This document shows, in pieces, positions 1 to 12,153 of a DNA stretch of 64,000 nucleotides. Position numbers and translations under genes: made by a program. The stretch spans positions 2,304,941-2,368,940 of the forward strand of contig PJRA01000263.1 of the NCBI GenBank assembly GCA_016987375.1, written 5' to 3'. The DNA is from Brachionus koreanus (Eukaryota; Rotifera; Eurotatoria; Ploima; Brachionidae). The notes under the pieces were generated by a model that saw only the letters and a program-made list of their open reading frames with translations, was not told where the DNA came from and made no database searches. How positions within the stretch are numbered: the first letter of the stretch is position 1; every line of letters begins with the position of its first letter.

Positions 1-966
1 TATTAGAGATTCTAAAAAACTAATAAATATAAATAAATAATAAATATAATTTTCATGTTTTATAAGATAATTATCTTATAAAACATGAAAATTAAATATT
101 CAATGATTTTGTTCAAAAGACAAGATAGTCTTAAAGTATACCATGGAAACTTAAGAGTGTGAAAAAAATTATGTTTGGTTAGTATAGTATAGTGGTTGCA
201 ACGCATAAATGCGTAAATCTGACAACAGATTATGTGCAAAAAATATAATGTTATTTTGATAATTCACCAAAAATTTTTAAGATATTTTCTTTTTAAAATT
301 TAGAAGAATTTAAAATTAATTCTCTTTAAATAACCTCAACCTTTATAAAAACAAATTTACCGAAAAGTTTGAAGATGCATATTTTTTTAGTTATAATTAA
401 GAGCTTAGTCAGATTTAACTTTATTTTTTTTTACTTTTATTTACGTTCTTTTCACGTTAGCTAGGACTAAAGTTTTTAAATGAAAAATAAAACTTCAAAA
501 AAATTAGTATAAAAAATATAAAGGAAAATTTTAGTTCACAAGTTTAGCATCCTGAGATAAAATAATCGATAAAAAAAATATTCACAATTTCTGAAAATTT
601 AACTTTTAATTTAATAAGTGTTTTCTTGTAATTGTTTCAACAAAAAAATTATATTTAAAGCTTTGAAAAATTTTTTATTAATTATTTAAAATTAAATGAC
701 TAGATCAAATAATTATTCTAGTTTAACATAAAAAAATTAAACTTATTTAACAAAATGAAAAAAATTAGATATTTTATTACTCAAACAAAAGACAAAAAAA
801 AAAGATAAAATAGTTTCCGTCAAAAAAATCTAAACAAAACATTTCATAAATATTTTGTTCATTTTTTTTTCAAAAAAAAAAGAAGAGTAAAACTGCTCAA
901 TAAAAAAAATTTAAAAAATAACTTAAGAATGCTAATCTCTAAACACATTAAATTAATAAAAAAAAA
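1..966. other. AT-rich intergenic DNA with one long palindrome
   Basis: No reading frame or domain is visible here. The only clear structure is the perfect palindrome at 47-94, listed separately. A short stretch at about 180-235 resembles a tRNA A-box but has no matching B-box, so no RNA gene is called. Confidence 0.6.
47..94. repeat. Perfect 48-bp palindrome
   Basis: Bases 47-70 are the exact reverse complement of bases 71-94, with no spacer. The half-site includes TTTCATGTTTTATAAGATAA. Symmetry breaks at the next pair outward (46/95). A loopless palindrome of this length can extrude as a cruciform or be the core of a small inverted-repeat element. No target-site duplication or internal sequence is visible, so its nature is open. 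Confidence 0.9.
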
Positions 967-3153
967 TTAAATCTTAATTTTTTCGATAAATTTAGCTGAA
1001 TTTTGAACAGACCTAATTGCTGTATTGCTAGCTTTTGAACCTAGAACACTATTTTGATTATTTGGACTTGTTAAATTCGACAATTGAGTTAAAATCGACG
1101 GGCTATCAACATATTTTGCAGTACTAAAACATTGACCATTTTCACCATTAGTTGAAATAATTTCAGCATTCTCCTTGTTACTAAGCGAAACCTTATTCAT
1201 TACCGAAGACTTGGATGCATTGTAGTCAATCGACCAAGCATTTACACATTTATCAAACGAAGCACTAAACAAATTGTTATTACAGCTGGCCAAACTAGTC
1301 ACTAGCCGACGATGTCCAATCCGGTCGTTCCGGTTCAGTCTAAGTATTCTCTCGCCTTGCATATTGTAAATTTTTATATCGCGATTGTCCAATGGTAGAC
1401 AAAGAAACGTCTCACTTGAACCTGTATCAGTTGAAATTGTCATGTTACAAATGCGATTCACCCCTGAGTTACAATTAATTGTGCATACAGGACTTCGCAT
1501 TATTCTCAAATCCCAGATTTTGACTGTGTGATCATCACTTGAGGTGGCAATCTTATCATCGCTCACAAATATGGCACTGTTTACACTTCGACTATGACCC
1601 TGATAAATTTGTACACTACAGATTGGATCGCGAAAGTCCCATATTTTAAATGTAGTATCTTTACTCGATGTAAGCAGAATTTTAAAATTTTTGTGAATAT
1701 TTACATTAGTAAGGTGATCGTCATGTTGCAAATTGCATAATATTTTTCCAGTTTCAACATTGTAGACATTGGCCGTACGGTCCCAAGAAGCGGTTGCAAC
1801 GCAGTCTCCATCGGGAAACCACTCGGCTGCAATGCATGCATCTTGGTGTCCTTCGAAACGCTGTATTGGTGAGCGAATAATAGATGGCTGAGAAAATTGA
1901 TCATCAATTTTATTTACTGCGTTTGTCGTATAAAGATGACAGTTGACGTAGTTACAGTCATTTTTAATCTCAGTACTTTCCATGTTTTGATTTAGGACAC
2001 ATTGCCAAATGTGAACTTGACAATCGCCCGATGAGCTCAGCACCAAATTGGTCGAGCTTGTGAAAAACTTTGGATGAAAGCGAATCGAATTGACCGAGCC
2101 AGTGTGACCCGAGTATTCTTGGACACATAAAGAACTTGACAAACTGTTTTGAGTGTTTATTTGAGGCGATTGACCAGGAGAGCTGGTAGAATTGACACCT
2201 ATTGAATTCAAACTGTAGTACCAAAGTCTTGCCGTTGTATCCGCTGATGCTGTGCCTAGCAACAAATTTTGAGAATGGTGTCCACTTTTGACTAAGTAAT
2301 TTGGCACTTGAACACAATTTATGTCCCAAATGCCGTCTTTGTGGCCTGTTAGAGAGCCATTGCTTTTGCAAGTTAAGAGACTGTTGTGATTTTGAGTTTT
2401 ATTGACTATTTGAGCAGAAGTATTCTTTATTGACTGCATAATAAACTCCCGTGCATTTGGCTTGAACTTGGGAAAAGACAAATTGTTAATTCTATTTTTA
2501 GAAACTATTTGGCTGCTAGTCTTGGAACTAGACATGTTTTTGCTAGCACCAGAGTTTATTGAAGAAAAAGCACTGATTGTCATTGAACTATTTAGACCCA
2601 TTGAGTTGGTCTTTTCTTCTTTGAGACGAGTTGGTGAAAAGTTATTGTTTGCCACTAGAGTCGACGATGAAGAAGAATTTGTGTTCATTGACGCATTTTT
2701 GCTGATCAAAACGCCGTTTTGTTCTTGCTCTAAAATATCCTGATTTCCACCAGCACATTGTTGAATCTGCTGCTTCAAACGCGTATTTTCTAAAAATAAA
2801 ATGTCAAACTCGCGTTCGATCTGAGAGAATATCTCATAAAGTCGAGACTTGATTTCGTTCAAAGATCGTTCAGTGGGGCCCGACGAGGAAGCAGACGATG
2901 AGCTAGATGTGTTCAAATTAGAAGAATTGCTGTTTACGGCAGCGCTTGCAGATCCAGTCGCAGATGCCGAGGCCGAGCAACCAACAGCTGTTTCGATTAT
3001 ATTTGGCAAAAGATCGTTTATCGAGTACAAATGATTGGTCAAATTTTGATGCTGTACGAGCGAATTTCGATAGCTAGCTGTTGGAGATTTGTTGTCCGAC
3101 TCGAGGCTCTTCGATTGCAGAAAAGACGATGTGCTATATTTTTTCAATGGCAT
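967..3153 (-). CDS. WDR37: WDR37-like WD40-repeat protein
   Basis: One uninterrupted 728-residue frame. The N-terminal third is serine/asparagine-rich and low in complexity. Within it, residues about 96-132 form a helical segment (IEREFDILFLENTRL) matching the conserved IEREFENLYIENLELR stretch of animal WDR37. Seven WD repeats run from about residue 270 (GHKDGIWDINC) to about 650. They include family-typical strings such as ASWDRTANVYNVETG, SSKDTTFKIWDFRDP and SSDDHTVKIWDLR. In vertebrates WDR37 partners PACS1/PACS2 and influences ER calcium handling; that role is inferred here from similarity. The protein is longer than human WDR37 (about 494 residues), mostly through the serine-rich insert. 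It has no introns, while most neighbours do. The start is the first Met of the frame. Confidence 0.93.
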   Translation of the reverse strand: MPLKKYSTSSFLQSKSLESDNKSPTASYRNSLVQHQNLTNHLYSINDLLPNIIETAVGCSASASATGSASAAVNSNSSNLNTSSSSSASSSGPTERSLNEIKSRLYEIFSQIEREFDILFLENTRLKQQIQQCAGGNQDILEQEQNGVLISKNASMNTNSSSSSTLVANNNFSPTRLKEEKTNSMGLNSSMTISAFSSINSGASKNMSSSKTSSQIVSKNRINNLSFPKFKPNAREFIMQSIKNTSAQIVNKTQNHNSLLTCKSNGSLTGHKDGIWDINCVQVPNYLVKSGHHSQNLLLGTASADTTARLWYYSLNSIGVNSTSSPGQSPQINTQNSLSSSLCVQEYSGHTGSVNSIRFHPKFFTSSTNLVLSSSGDCQVHIWQCVLNQNMESTEIKNDCNYVNCHLYTTNAVNKIDDQFSQPSIIRSPIQRFEGHQDACIAAEWFPDGDCVATASWDRTANVYNVETGKILCNLQHDDHLTNVNIHKNFKILLTSSKDTTFKIWDFRDPICSVQIYQGHSRSVNSAIFVSDDKIATSSDDHTVKIWDLRIMRSPVCTINCNSGVNRICNMTISTDTGSSETFLCLPLDNRDIKIYNMQGERILRLNRNDRIGHRRLVTSLASCNNNLFSASFDKCVNAWSIDYNASKSSVMNKVSLSNKENAEIISTNGENGQCFSTAKYVDSPSILTQLSNLTSPNNQNSVLGSKASNTAIRSVQNSAKFIEKIKI

Positions 3154-6100
3154 TTTTTGAACTCATTTGAAAGAGCAATTAATTGATCCAAATAGGCATT
3201 TTTTTTCCTGGAAATGAATTGTTTAATTAATTAATTTATGGTTGTCATGAATATTAAATTTAAAATGAAAAAAATTTAATGAAAAAATAGAATAATTGAG
3301 ATAAATTGATTCTGATTTTGTTTTCAAAATTTTTGATATACGATCGAGAAGAAAAAGAAAGGAAAGAGTGTATACAAGCTAATGAATAATTTTTTATTTT
3401 TATGATTTTAGTGTTGAGTAGAGAGTGAGAGATTGTTGAAATGAGAAGAACAACAAAATGTATGTTTAATTTGTTACAAATAAGAAAAAAAAATTTTACA
3501 ATTTACTTTTGAAAATATTTTCAAGTTACAAATGTGGATTATTTTCATTATTAATTCAGGAATTCTCCTAAGAATTTTGACATTTTAACTAAATAACATC
3601 ACTCTTTTAAAGCCATACAAATTTTTTTATAAAAAATTTTAAACTTTTTGTTTTTTTGGTGCTTTTTGTTTCTTTTGGAAAATTTATTTGAGCTCGGTCA
3701 TGAACAAACAAACTGAAATAACTCATCAAGTGGTTAATTAAAGTAAATAAAAGTACTAAATTAAATTGCATGAAAGCTTTCTTAATTTATACCAAAAGCT
3801 AGAAAACATACATTTAAAATATTTGGTCTATAGGCAAAAAGAGCCTAAAATTAGATAGAGAGATAATAAGAGCCTACGCAATTAAATTAATATGAATAAA
3901 CAATTTCAAAAAATTGCTCGAAGATATTTTTTCACAAAACAAACAGAGTTAATTCATATAATTTCTAAATAGAATATTCCATTAAGGAACTATTGTCGTT
4001 ACAAACCGGATGCCATTCTTAGTCGAGTTTAGATTACTTAAATTAATTAAATATATTTAGATGCGTAAATTTTAAATAAAGAAAACTGGGGAAAAAAAAT
4101 ATTTTTTACTGAGGTCTTCCATCACAATCTTAAGAAATAAAATAAACTTTTTGTGCCTTAAATTTAATAAACTATTTGATCCGACTTGATAAAAGTTGAA
4201 AGCTGATAATTTAAAACTTATTAAATAAAAATTTGAATTTTTTTTTCTGAAAAATTTTCTACAAAATATGAATTAAGCATGATTTTTTTGATTTTATAGA
4301 CAAATCGATGATGGTGTGAATGATGTTTCAAGCAATCGATTTTGGATGTTTTAATTATTAAATTTCATAAAAAGAAATTAATTTCCTTTTTTAATTTCAG
4401 TCTCAAATAAATCATGCACAATTTAATATCTATTTTGAAATTGTTTCAAATAAAAATTTCTAAGAAATTATTATCGCAATAATATTCTCTAATTCTTACA
4501 ACGACCTTTCTATATTTCTATGATCTCACGTTTAATCTTTAATTTTTTGACAGAATATTAGTACTTAGTATTAAACAAATTGAATACTGTTCTGATCGTA
4601 ATAACTGCCGATTAGGCATTAAGTTTTATCTATCTAAATTGTACTAAAGGTTAATCAAACTAAGTTTTTTTCCAAAAATAAATCTTTTCTAATCTTAAAA
4701 TGTTTATCAAAAAATTTAATTAAAAAAAAGAACTTTAAAAAAATTTAAACTTTATTTTTAAAATGAATAATTTCTACAATTATCGACTAAATTGTTTATC
4801 TAATCAAAAACTTTTATCTGATTTATAAATAGATTCTTTAATTAAAAGATAAACGGAACTTTTTATCTTCTGTACAAGTGATTTTTTACTATGAAAATAT
4901 AAATTAAGATAAAATTCGATATTTTAATCGAATTTGAAAAATATTAACCGATACTTGAAATTATTCAAGCAAACTTAGATTTAAGTTTAGACACAAAATA
5001 AAATAAATTATGATTTTATCCACATTAACAAAGTGTAAATACTCTAGTTTTTATCATTTGAGAGCTAATCAATTGGTTAAATTTATTACTTACTTTATTG
5101 CAGGCAAAGGATTCAATTTTTAACTAAGAAAACTTGAATGAAAGCCACTAAATAAATAGAGTTTTTAAATTAGATCTTTGAATATCTAAAAGTTAGACAT
5201 AAAATTTAAAGCTATAACTCACTTAATTTATGATGAAAATTCTAATTTTATTTAAAGATAGTTTTTTTCGCATTTAAAAAAAAACAACACACCTTTGATA
5301 TTCTAAAAAAAATTAATTACTTGGATTTTTTCTAATTTGGCACTTAAGCCAAGGTTTTCGCATAACAATGAAGTTAAAAACTAGGTGTGCACGAAGTCAA
5401 GATAAGATAAATCCAATAAACAACAAATCGCTAAAAACCTCATAGTGCTATAATAAATTTATTTAGAAATTTTTCTAGATAAAAGAAATTCTTTTTATAA
5501 GATATGTCTAAATTCTTGAAAAAAAAATTACTAATCTCAAATGAATTCATAAATTTTTTCTTTATGCATCTTTAATTATTAGTCATCAAAAATATTTCCA
5601 AGAATTGAACTTGGCATTTTTTCATTTCATTATCGCTTTACCATTTAAAAAACATTTTGAAGCACTAATTTTATTCATATAAAGACAAATTTTCGAAAAA
5701 AGAATTTATTTTATTTTTAGATTCGATTTAATTTTAGTAATAAATAATAAATCGAAAAGAAATTTTGTCGAAGTACTTTTTAGGTTTTACTTCAGTGTTT
5801 AAAAAAAAGTTATTGTTTTTTTACTAATATTTTTTTAGATAGAGTGAAAAAAAATTACTTTATTTGAGTATTTTAAGCGATAAGGAGCAGATAAATTTTT
5901 TTAATGAATAAAATGAAATTAATATTGAAATTTTTTAACTAATGAATAATTTTTTGCTAGATTTTGTTTTATTTTTACATAAAGTAAATACACATGTCAC
6001 TATGTCCTAGAGAATTTTGAAATTTTTCAAATATTAAGCATAAATTAATCCTAATAAATGTACGTTATTTTTTGTTGTTCATAAAATCAATTTTAAAATT

Positions 6101-9100
6101 ACCTTAGGAAAAAATATAAAATAAAACAGGCTCAAAAATCAACTAATTTTGTTTATAACAAAAAGCTTAATTTAAAAGTACCAGATGTCAATGTGCATTC
6201 TGATTTATTGGAAAATAGCAACAGTATTAAATTTTAGTAAAAGAAGGAATAAATAAAATGGTTAACTTAAAAAAAAAATGCCAAAAATCAAATCATAGAC
6301 ATTTTTTCTTGATTCTAAGCAGAAAGTAAGACTAAAGGGATTAGTCGAATTGAAGATAAAACTCGTTATAAAAATTGATGGCGTTCCTGGATTAGAAATT
6401 AATTAAATGAATGATTAGCATAATCACTAGCGATTTTTATCAATGCATAAAAATACCATTAAAAATTAATAAAATTAATCAAAAATAAATTAATATTTAT
6501 TTCAATAAAAATGACTTAAAAAGGAGCTAAGTATTTGAGTAGAATGGAATATTTTAAAACAAAATGATTAAAATATTCATCCATTGCATGAAATATTCAT
6601 ATTTCATTCATAATTATAATTTTGATTAGGACTTGAAATATAAAAATGTATATTTGCATGAAACAGAAAAATCATTCAATTGTAATGCCTTTATCTGATT
6701 TGAATTGAACGTATATGATTATTATTCTATAGAATAATTTATCCTAAAATATCCAATATCAAATCATGTTAATAAAAGTTTTCGTAACTTAAATAAATTT
6801 GATCTAAAATTTTCAAAGCTCATTTGGTTACAAAAATATATAGCTTAATTTGAATTATTTTTTCTTTTTAAAAAATGATAACAATTAACTTAATTACATT
6901 GTTTTTATTTTTTAATCTTAGTCTTGAAATTTTACAGCTAAATGTAATGCCAAACTAATCTAATTATTTTTACCAATTACAGAATTAACAAAAAACATAG
7001 GATTTGATATATTTGCTTCAAACAACTTAGCATTTTAAAATGTTTTTACCCAAATGCTTACTCGATTAAATTTTAACTGATTTAGTCCGTTCATCATCCC
7101 CAAAGAAAAGGTTTTGACATTAATTTAACTAACAATTGCATTATAAATTATAAAAAGTTGTTAATCTAAAATATTCTTTCACTAAAAAAAATTAAATATT
7201 ACCTAGCTAAAATTAACCCAACTGTGCTTGATTGAACATCATTTTATTTGCTTATAAACATTCGTTAGTTATTCAGAGGCTTTTATTAAAATTTTCAAAA
7301 AATCAAGCTTGATTTAGCTAAGAATTTGGGTTATATTTACCCAGATTATTTACAAATGTAAACTTATTTCGAGTGACTCTTTTAAACAAATAGATCGAAA
7401 CAAACATATGCGACAAGTTTAATGTTTACTATTTAAACTGACGATTTTGAATACAACTAAGAGAAAATAAATCAGTAATTTAAGATTAGATAAATTCTTT
7501 ATTCAATTATTTAAATAAGAAATTATAATATGGAATTCGATTTCAAGTAAATTAAGTTTTCGGATTTATTTACAATAAAAATTAATAAAATTGCAGACGA
7601 AATAATTCATCATTAGCTATCAGCATCTAACTAAGAAATGATAAAATATGATCTTAATTAAAAAATATAAATATTCAATAATAAAAAAACGAAATAAACA
7701 ATATCAAATTTAAAATTAAATCTGCAAAATTTTCCTATTATCTTCATAGAGTCATTCGGAAAAATTTGACTGTTGTTTTTTAAGCATAAAACATTGTACA
7801 AAAGAAATTTTATTGATTAAATGAAACTTACAACTTTTAGATGAATAGTTTTGATACAAAAAAAATATTTCTTTGATATTTTTTTGAGTTTTGATCATTT
7901 TGACAATAAAAATTATATTTTATTATCATTGAAATATTAATATAATTGTTTAACATCAATAATTTAGAGATATTACTTTTTAGATTCATCTTAAATTCTA
8001 CATTTTTTTTTATTTTTAAGTGAATTGAAATGGAACTTTTCTTTTTTGTTTTTCTAAAATATCCTAAAATAAATTCACAAATAAGGTAAATTTAATATCA
8101 TATTTATTTAGATTATTAATTTTTCATTTAAAATTATCATGTTAATAAAAGTTAGAAATAATTTTTATAAAAAAAAAAAATAATTTGAAATTTCGAGCTT
8201 TTACCATGTATAGCTATTCTTTTTTTTAAATTGAAAATAGAAGCTATAATATTTAGACCAAAAGGTCTAAACTCTTATTTGAATTAATCAGATTTTGTTT
8301 ATGAAGAAATCTAACTCACTTCGATGTTAAAAATAAAAGCTTTTAGCGATTTTTTTCTCAACCAAAGATAATTGTTTATGTATACCATGCCTAATTTCTC
8401 TCAGAAAAAGCTTTTAATTTAAAAAAAATAATTTTTAAAATTATTGCTATTTTAAAATCGATCTTACTGTAGAAATTCTTTTTACTTCTTGTTTTCGAAT
8501 TCTAATTAAATTTTTTTCATTTTGTTTCTTTCTGATTTTGTTTTTCAAGATAATTTGATAATTTTATAGAAAAAATTAATATGCTCTTTTTGATGATTTT
8601 CATCCTTATTAAATTAACTTTAATGTAAAATTAAATTCATTTTATTGAAAATAAATATAATAGAATTATAAGACTTGAATTAAAAGCAGCAGACAATTTT
8701 CCTATCAACAACTATTTGATAATTATTTTGAAAGTTTTCGTATTTTTTTGAGGGATTTAATTTTTCATTTTAATTTTTAAGGAAAATCAGTCTTCGTTAA
8801 AATGGAAAAATCAAATAAAAAAAATTTCATTTTTGATAGCTTCAAGTATTTTAACATATTGGATTTTATATTTTATCAATATGTGATTCTTTGTTCAAAA
8901 TAATACATCGATTTTATAAATTTATTTATTCAAGCCAATATTGATCATGCATTCAATTTCGATATTCAGTTACTCGCAAACTTAATCATTAGTATAATTT
9001 TATTTTTCATATTTGCCTAAACAAAGTAAGAATTACTCATTAATGGCAGCAACAATCAATTTTCTGACTCAAATAGTTCTGAAATTATTTAATTATTATA

Positions 9101-12100
9101 ATGAATCAAGATCATGTTAATGCTAATAACTAATTGGAAAATGATTTGCAATTAGTAGGAAAAGCAAATTCGGACTTGTCAAAAGCTTTTAAAAAGGCGT
9201 TTCAATTTTAAGTCAGAGTCCAAACTTTTTAGAAAATATTAAAAAGCACAAATAATAGACTATTATTTATTAATTAATATCATTTTTTTTGTAACTATTT
9301 TAATTTAATTTAAAAAAAGCAAAAAAAAAATTGACCTAAAAAATAAAAATATTTAATTTAATGAAAATCTTTAAAAAATTTTTTAAAAATAATTTTCGCT
9401 CAGAAAGAAAACTGTTAAAATAATGAATAAAGTTGAAATTAAATTAAGCCGATTATTTTGAATGATGTTAAACTACGAAATCTTTTTTGTTAGTTATATT
9501 ATGTTAAGTTTTAGAAGACGTAATTAATAAAACATATCTCTACCCACTAATATTCACGTAAGATTACGGAAACTTATTAAAAATAACGAATAATTAGTTA
9601 AAATAAGGAAATTTGTCAAATATGCACTGTAAGCTAGAAATGTAGGATTTTCGTAACATAAATTGTGAGTTCTAACATCCACAACATTTACATAGTAAAT
9701 ACACATATGTAGTAAAAAAACTTTGCATTTACTTAGCATTTTAGTATTACGACTAATAGGAATAAATATAAATATCAATTTGTTGCATTTTTCTAATGCA
9801 ATTTAGGCTTATTAAACCTTGATCATTATAACAAAATTAATTTTACATAGAGAGAGCTATTATTATTAATTTACTTTATAAAATAAAGATCAGTAAAAAG
9901 GTTTAAAAAAATGTCTCATAAACTGGGTCAGTTTCAACCATAATTTCTTCACATGATGTCGTATTCATTTTGAAATTATGTAGAAAAAATTCTAATTAAG
10001 CGATCTTTTTATTTATATAAAATACTGAAAAATATAAGTATTTATGTAAATGATTTACTAATTTCGAGCTTGAAAATATTTAGTAGGTAACTGTAAAAAA
10101 ATAATTATAAGGACATTTTTTATAGATAAATCAACTTTCTATATTAGAATAAAGCAAATTTAATTTAAAAATATTCCTTTTTTATATGTATTTTTTAATA
10201 AAAATGTTCCTTTGCAACGTTCAAAGCTGTGATTCAAAGAACTCATAAATTATGAACGAATTACCTAGTATTTTCTTGAATTAAATCGATTATTGTATTT
10301 TGTGGCAAAATTGAATTTATTGTGAATGATTTCAAAGCAATCGAATATCAAAATTTAAAATCCACTTATGTACTTGAAAATAAAGAAATAGTTTATTCTT
10401 TAATTGATTGGAGGTCAAAATTTGGCAAATTTCCAAAAGAAAACAAATTTACAATTTATATTAATTTTATTTACTTAAATTTTAAGTTTTTTAACATTTC
10501 TAAAATAAAATATTAATGTAAAATTTTCTTTATTTAAGTGATAAGTTTTAAGCTTGTGTCAAAATCAGACAAATTTTTTTTAAAATTTATGCTATTTAAG
10601 TCTGAAAATACAATATCTCTTGCTTATAGTGTGGATCTTTTATAAAAGCACGGTTTGGTACGGCACCACTGATGGTTCAGTATTTGGTCGCGAACATTAG
10701 GTAATGTAGTTTTTTGTATAAAAGTTGTATCTCATTTTGTAAACATGAGTAATTCAAAAGCTATGGAAAAAATGCAAATACTTTATTAAAATAACCATAA
10801 CTAAATTTTAAAGAGATATTAGCATTGTAATCTCAAACGACTTAGAGTGATCACATCAAGTCAGCAAATCCATCAAAAATCTCGAAAAAAGGTCTTTACA
10901 TCATGAAATGCCAAATTTGGGAAAAAAATTATACATTTTGCGTTAGCTTAGATCTGGAATTTGCCTGGAATACATACACTAAACAACATATGAGGATCAA
11001 TTTAATAAACTTGGCTTAACTGCATTAAAAATAGGGCTTATCGGCGAGGAAGTAATTAAAAAATATAAGCTCACATTAAATCTAGAGCATCTAAACTGGT
11101 ATGCTGAAAAACCACAATGCTCAAAAACACCAAGAGGTATCCAAAGTCGATTCCGATCGGAATCGTTTCTGTTTCAACTGTTTCAAATCGATATGAAACA
11201 GTTTTTTTTTGTAATCCAAGACATTTTAACATCTGAAATTGCTTACTTAATAATGCCTTCAATTTACCCACAATGAACTCACTGAAGTACAACTTCGGCC
11301 GTTTTTTGACATTTCTACAGAAAATCATCTACTTTTGACACGCTACGCATGATTCTTCATACTTCTGCTACTACTACTACTCAATCTCTTTAAAAAAAAT
11401 CAGAAATTTTCTGAAGTTTATGAGCCCAAAATAAAGAAGATTATATAAAACGTTAAATAATGAAATTTTAGAAAACAAATTATTTATATTTGGAAAAAAA
11501 ATAAAATAACAAATCTTAAACCTAATTTTAAGTTATTTGGACTTAATTTTAAAAGTCTTTATTTCATACGCAAATCTTTATTTCATGAATTTTAAATCAA
11601 AAAATTATATTAATAAAAATTTTATTGGTACATAAACAATATTTTTAAAAATAATTTTGAAAAAAAAATTTAAAAACAAAATCAATTTAAAAAAAAATTC
11701 TCTAGTGCATAAGAATCTAGAAGGATGACAATGAAAAAGAAAAATCAAAATTTTACCCCAAACGAAACAATATATAAAATTTGGAAATTATCTTGCTTGC
11801 ATATAAGAAAATTCTGGTAATCTCAAATCTGAATAATTGATTTTAAAAACAAAAAAATCTAGATAGTAAATAAATAGTATGAAATTAATGATAGAAAACT
11901 AATCTATAATCTTTCTATTATAAAAAAAATTTTCTTTAATATTTAGTCAAAGATCTTAATTCTTATTACTTCATGTACACAACCACCGGTATTGTGCAAA
12001 CAGAAGTTTTAATAGTGTAGATTGTAATTTGGGTTCCACAAAAATGAAAATAAAAAAATTAGAACTAGTTGAATATTTATTGATTATGCCAAATGTATCG

Positions 12101-12153
12101 ATGGGGTATTTTCAGGTTTCTTTGAATTAGGTCACTTTATTTAATTCAATTAG
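3154..12153. other. 9-kb AT-rich gene-poor stretch
   Basis: I find no gene, domain or RNA that I can support in these 9 kb. The short open frames at 9554-9778 (minus) and 10322-10516 (plus) have no domain and the composition of random AT-rich DNA. An island of more mixed base composition lies at about 10620-11350 and is listed separately. Distal control sequence for the flanking genes could lie here but cannot be recognised by eye. Confidence 0.5.
10620..11350. other. Unassigned island with mixed composition and hairpins
   Basis: About 700 bases have clearly more G and C than the surrounding DNA. The island contains a perfect 18-bp palindrome at 11148-11165 (core GATTCCGATCGGAATC). A 10-bp stem follows, AACTGTTTCA at 11176-11185 pairing with TGAAACAGTT at 11194-11203. 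A minus-strand open frame (11071-11328, 85 codons) crosses the island but shows no known motif. It could be an old non-autonomous transposon; I see no terminal repeats or target duplication. Confidence 0.3.

Noticed and set aside
178..240. tRNA-like A-box (TAGTATAGTGG) suggesting a tRNA gene
   Set aside because: No B-box or T-arm at the right distance and no acceptor stem; at best a decayed tRNA-derived piece.
9554..9778. 74-codon minus-strand open frame
   Set aside because: No domain, hydrophobic AT-driven composition, no splice partners.
11071..11328. 85-codon minus-strand open frame
   Set aside because: Crosses the palindromes of the composition island; no motif. Kept only as part of the island.
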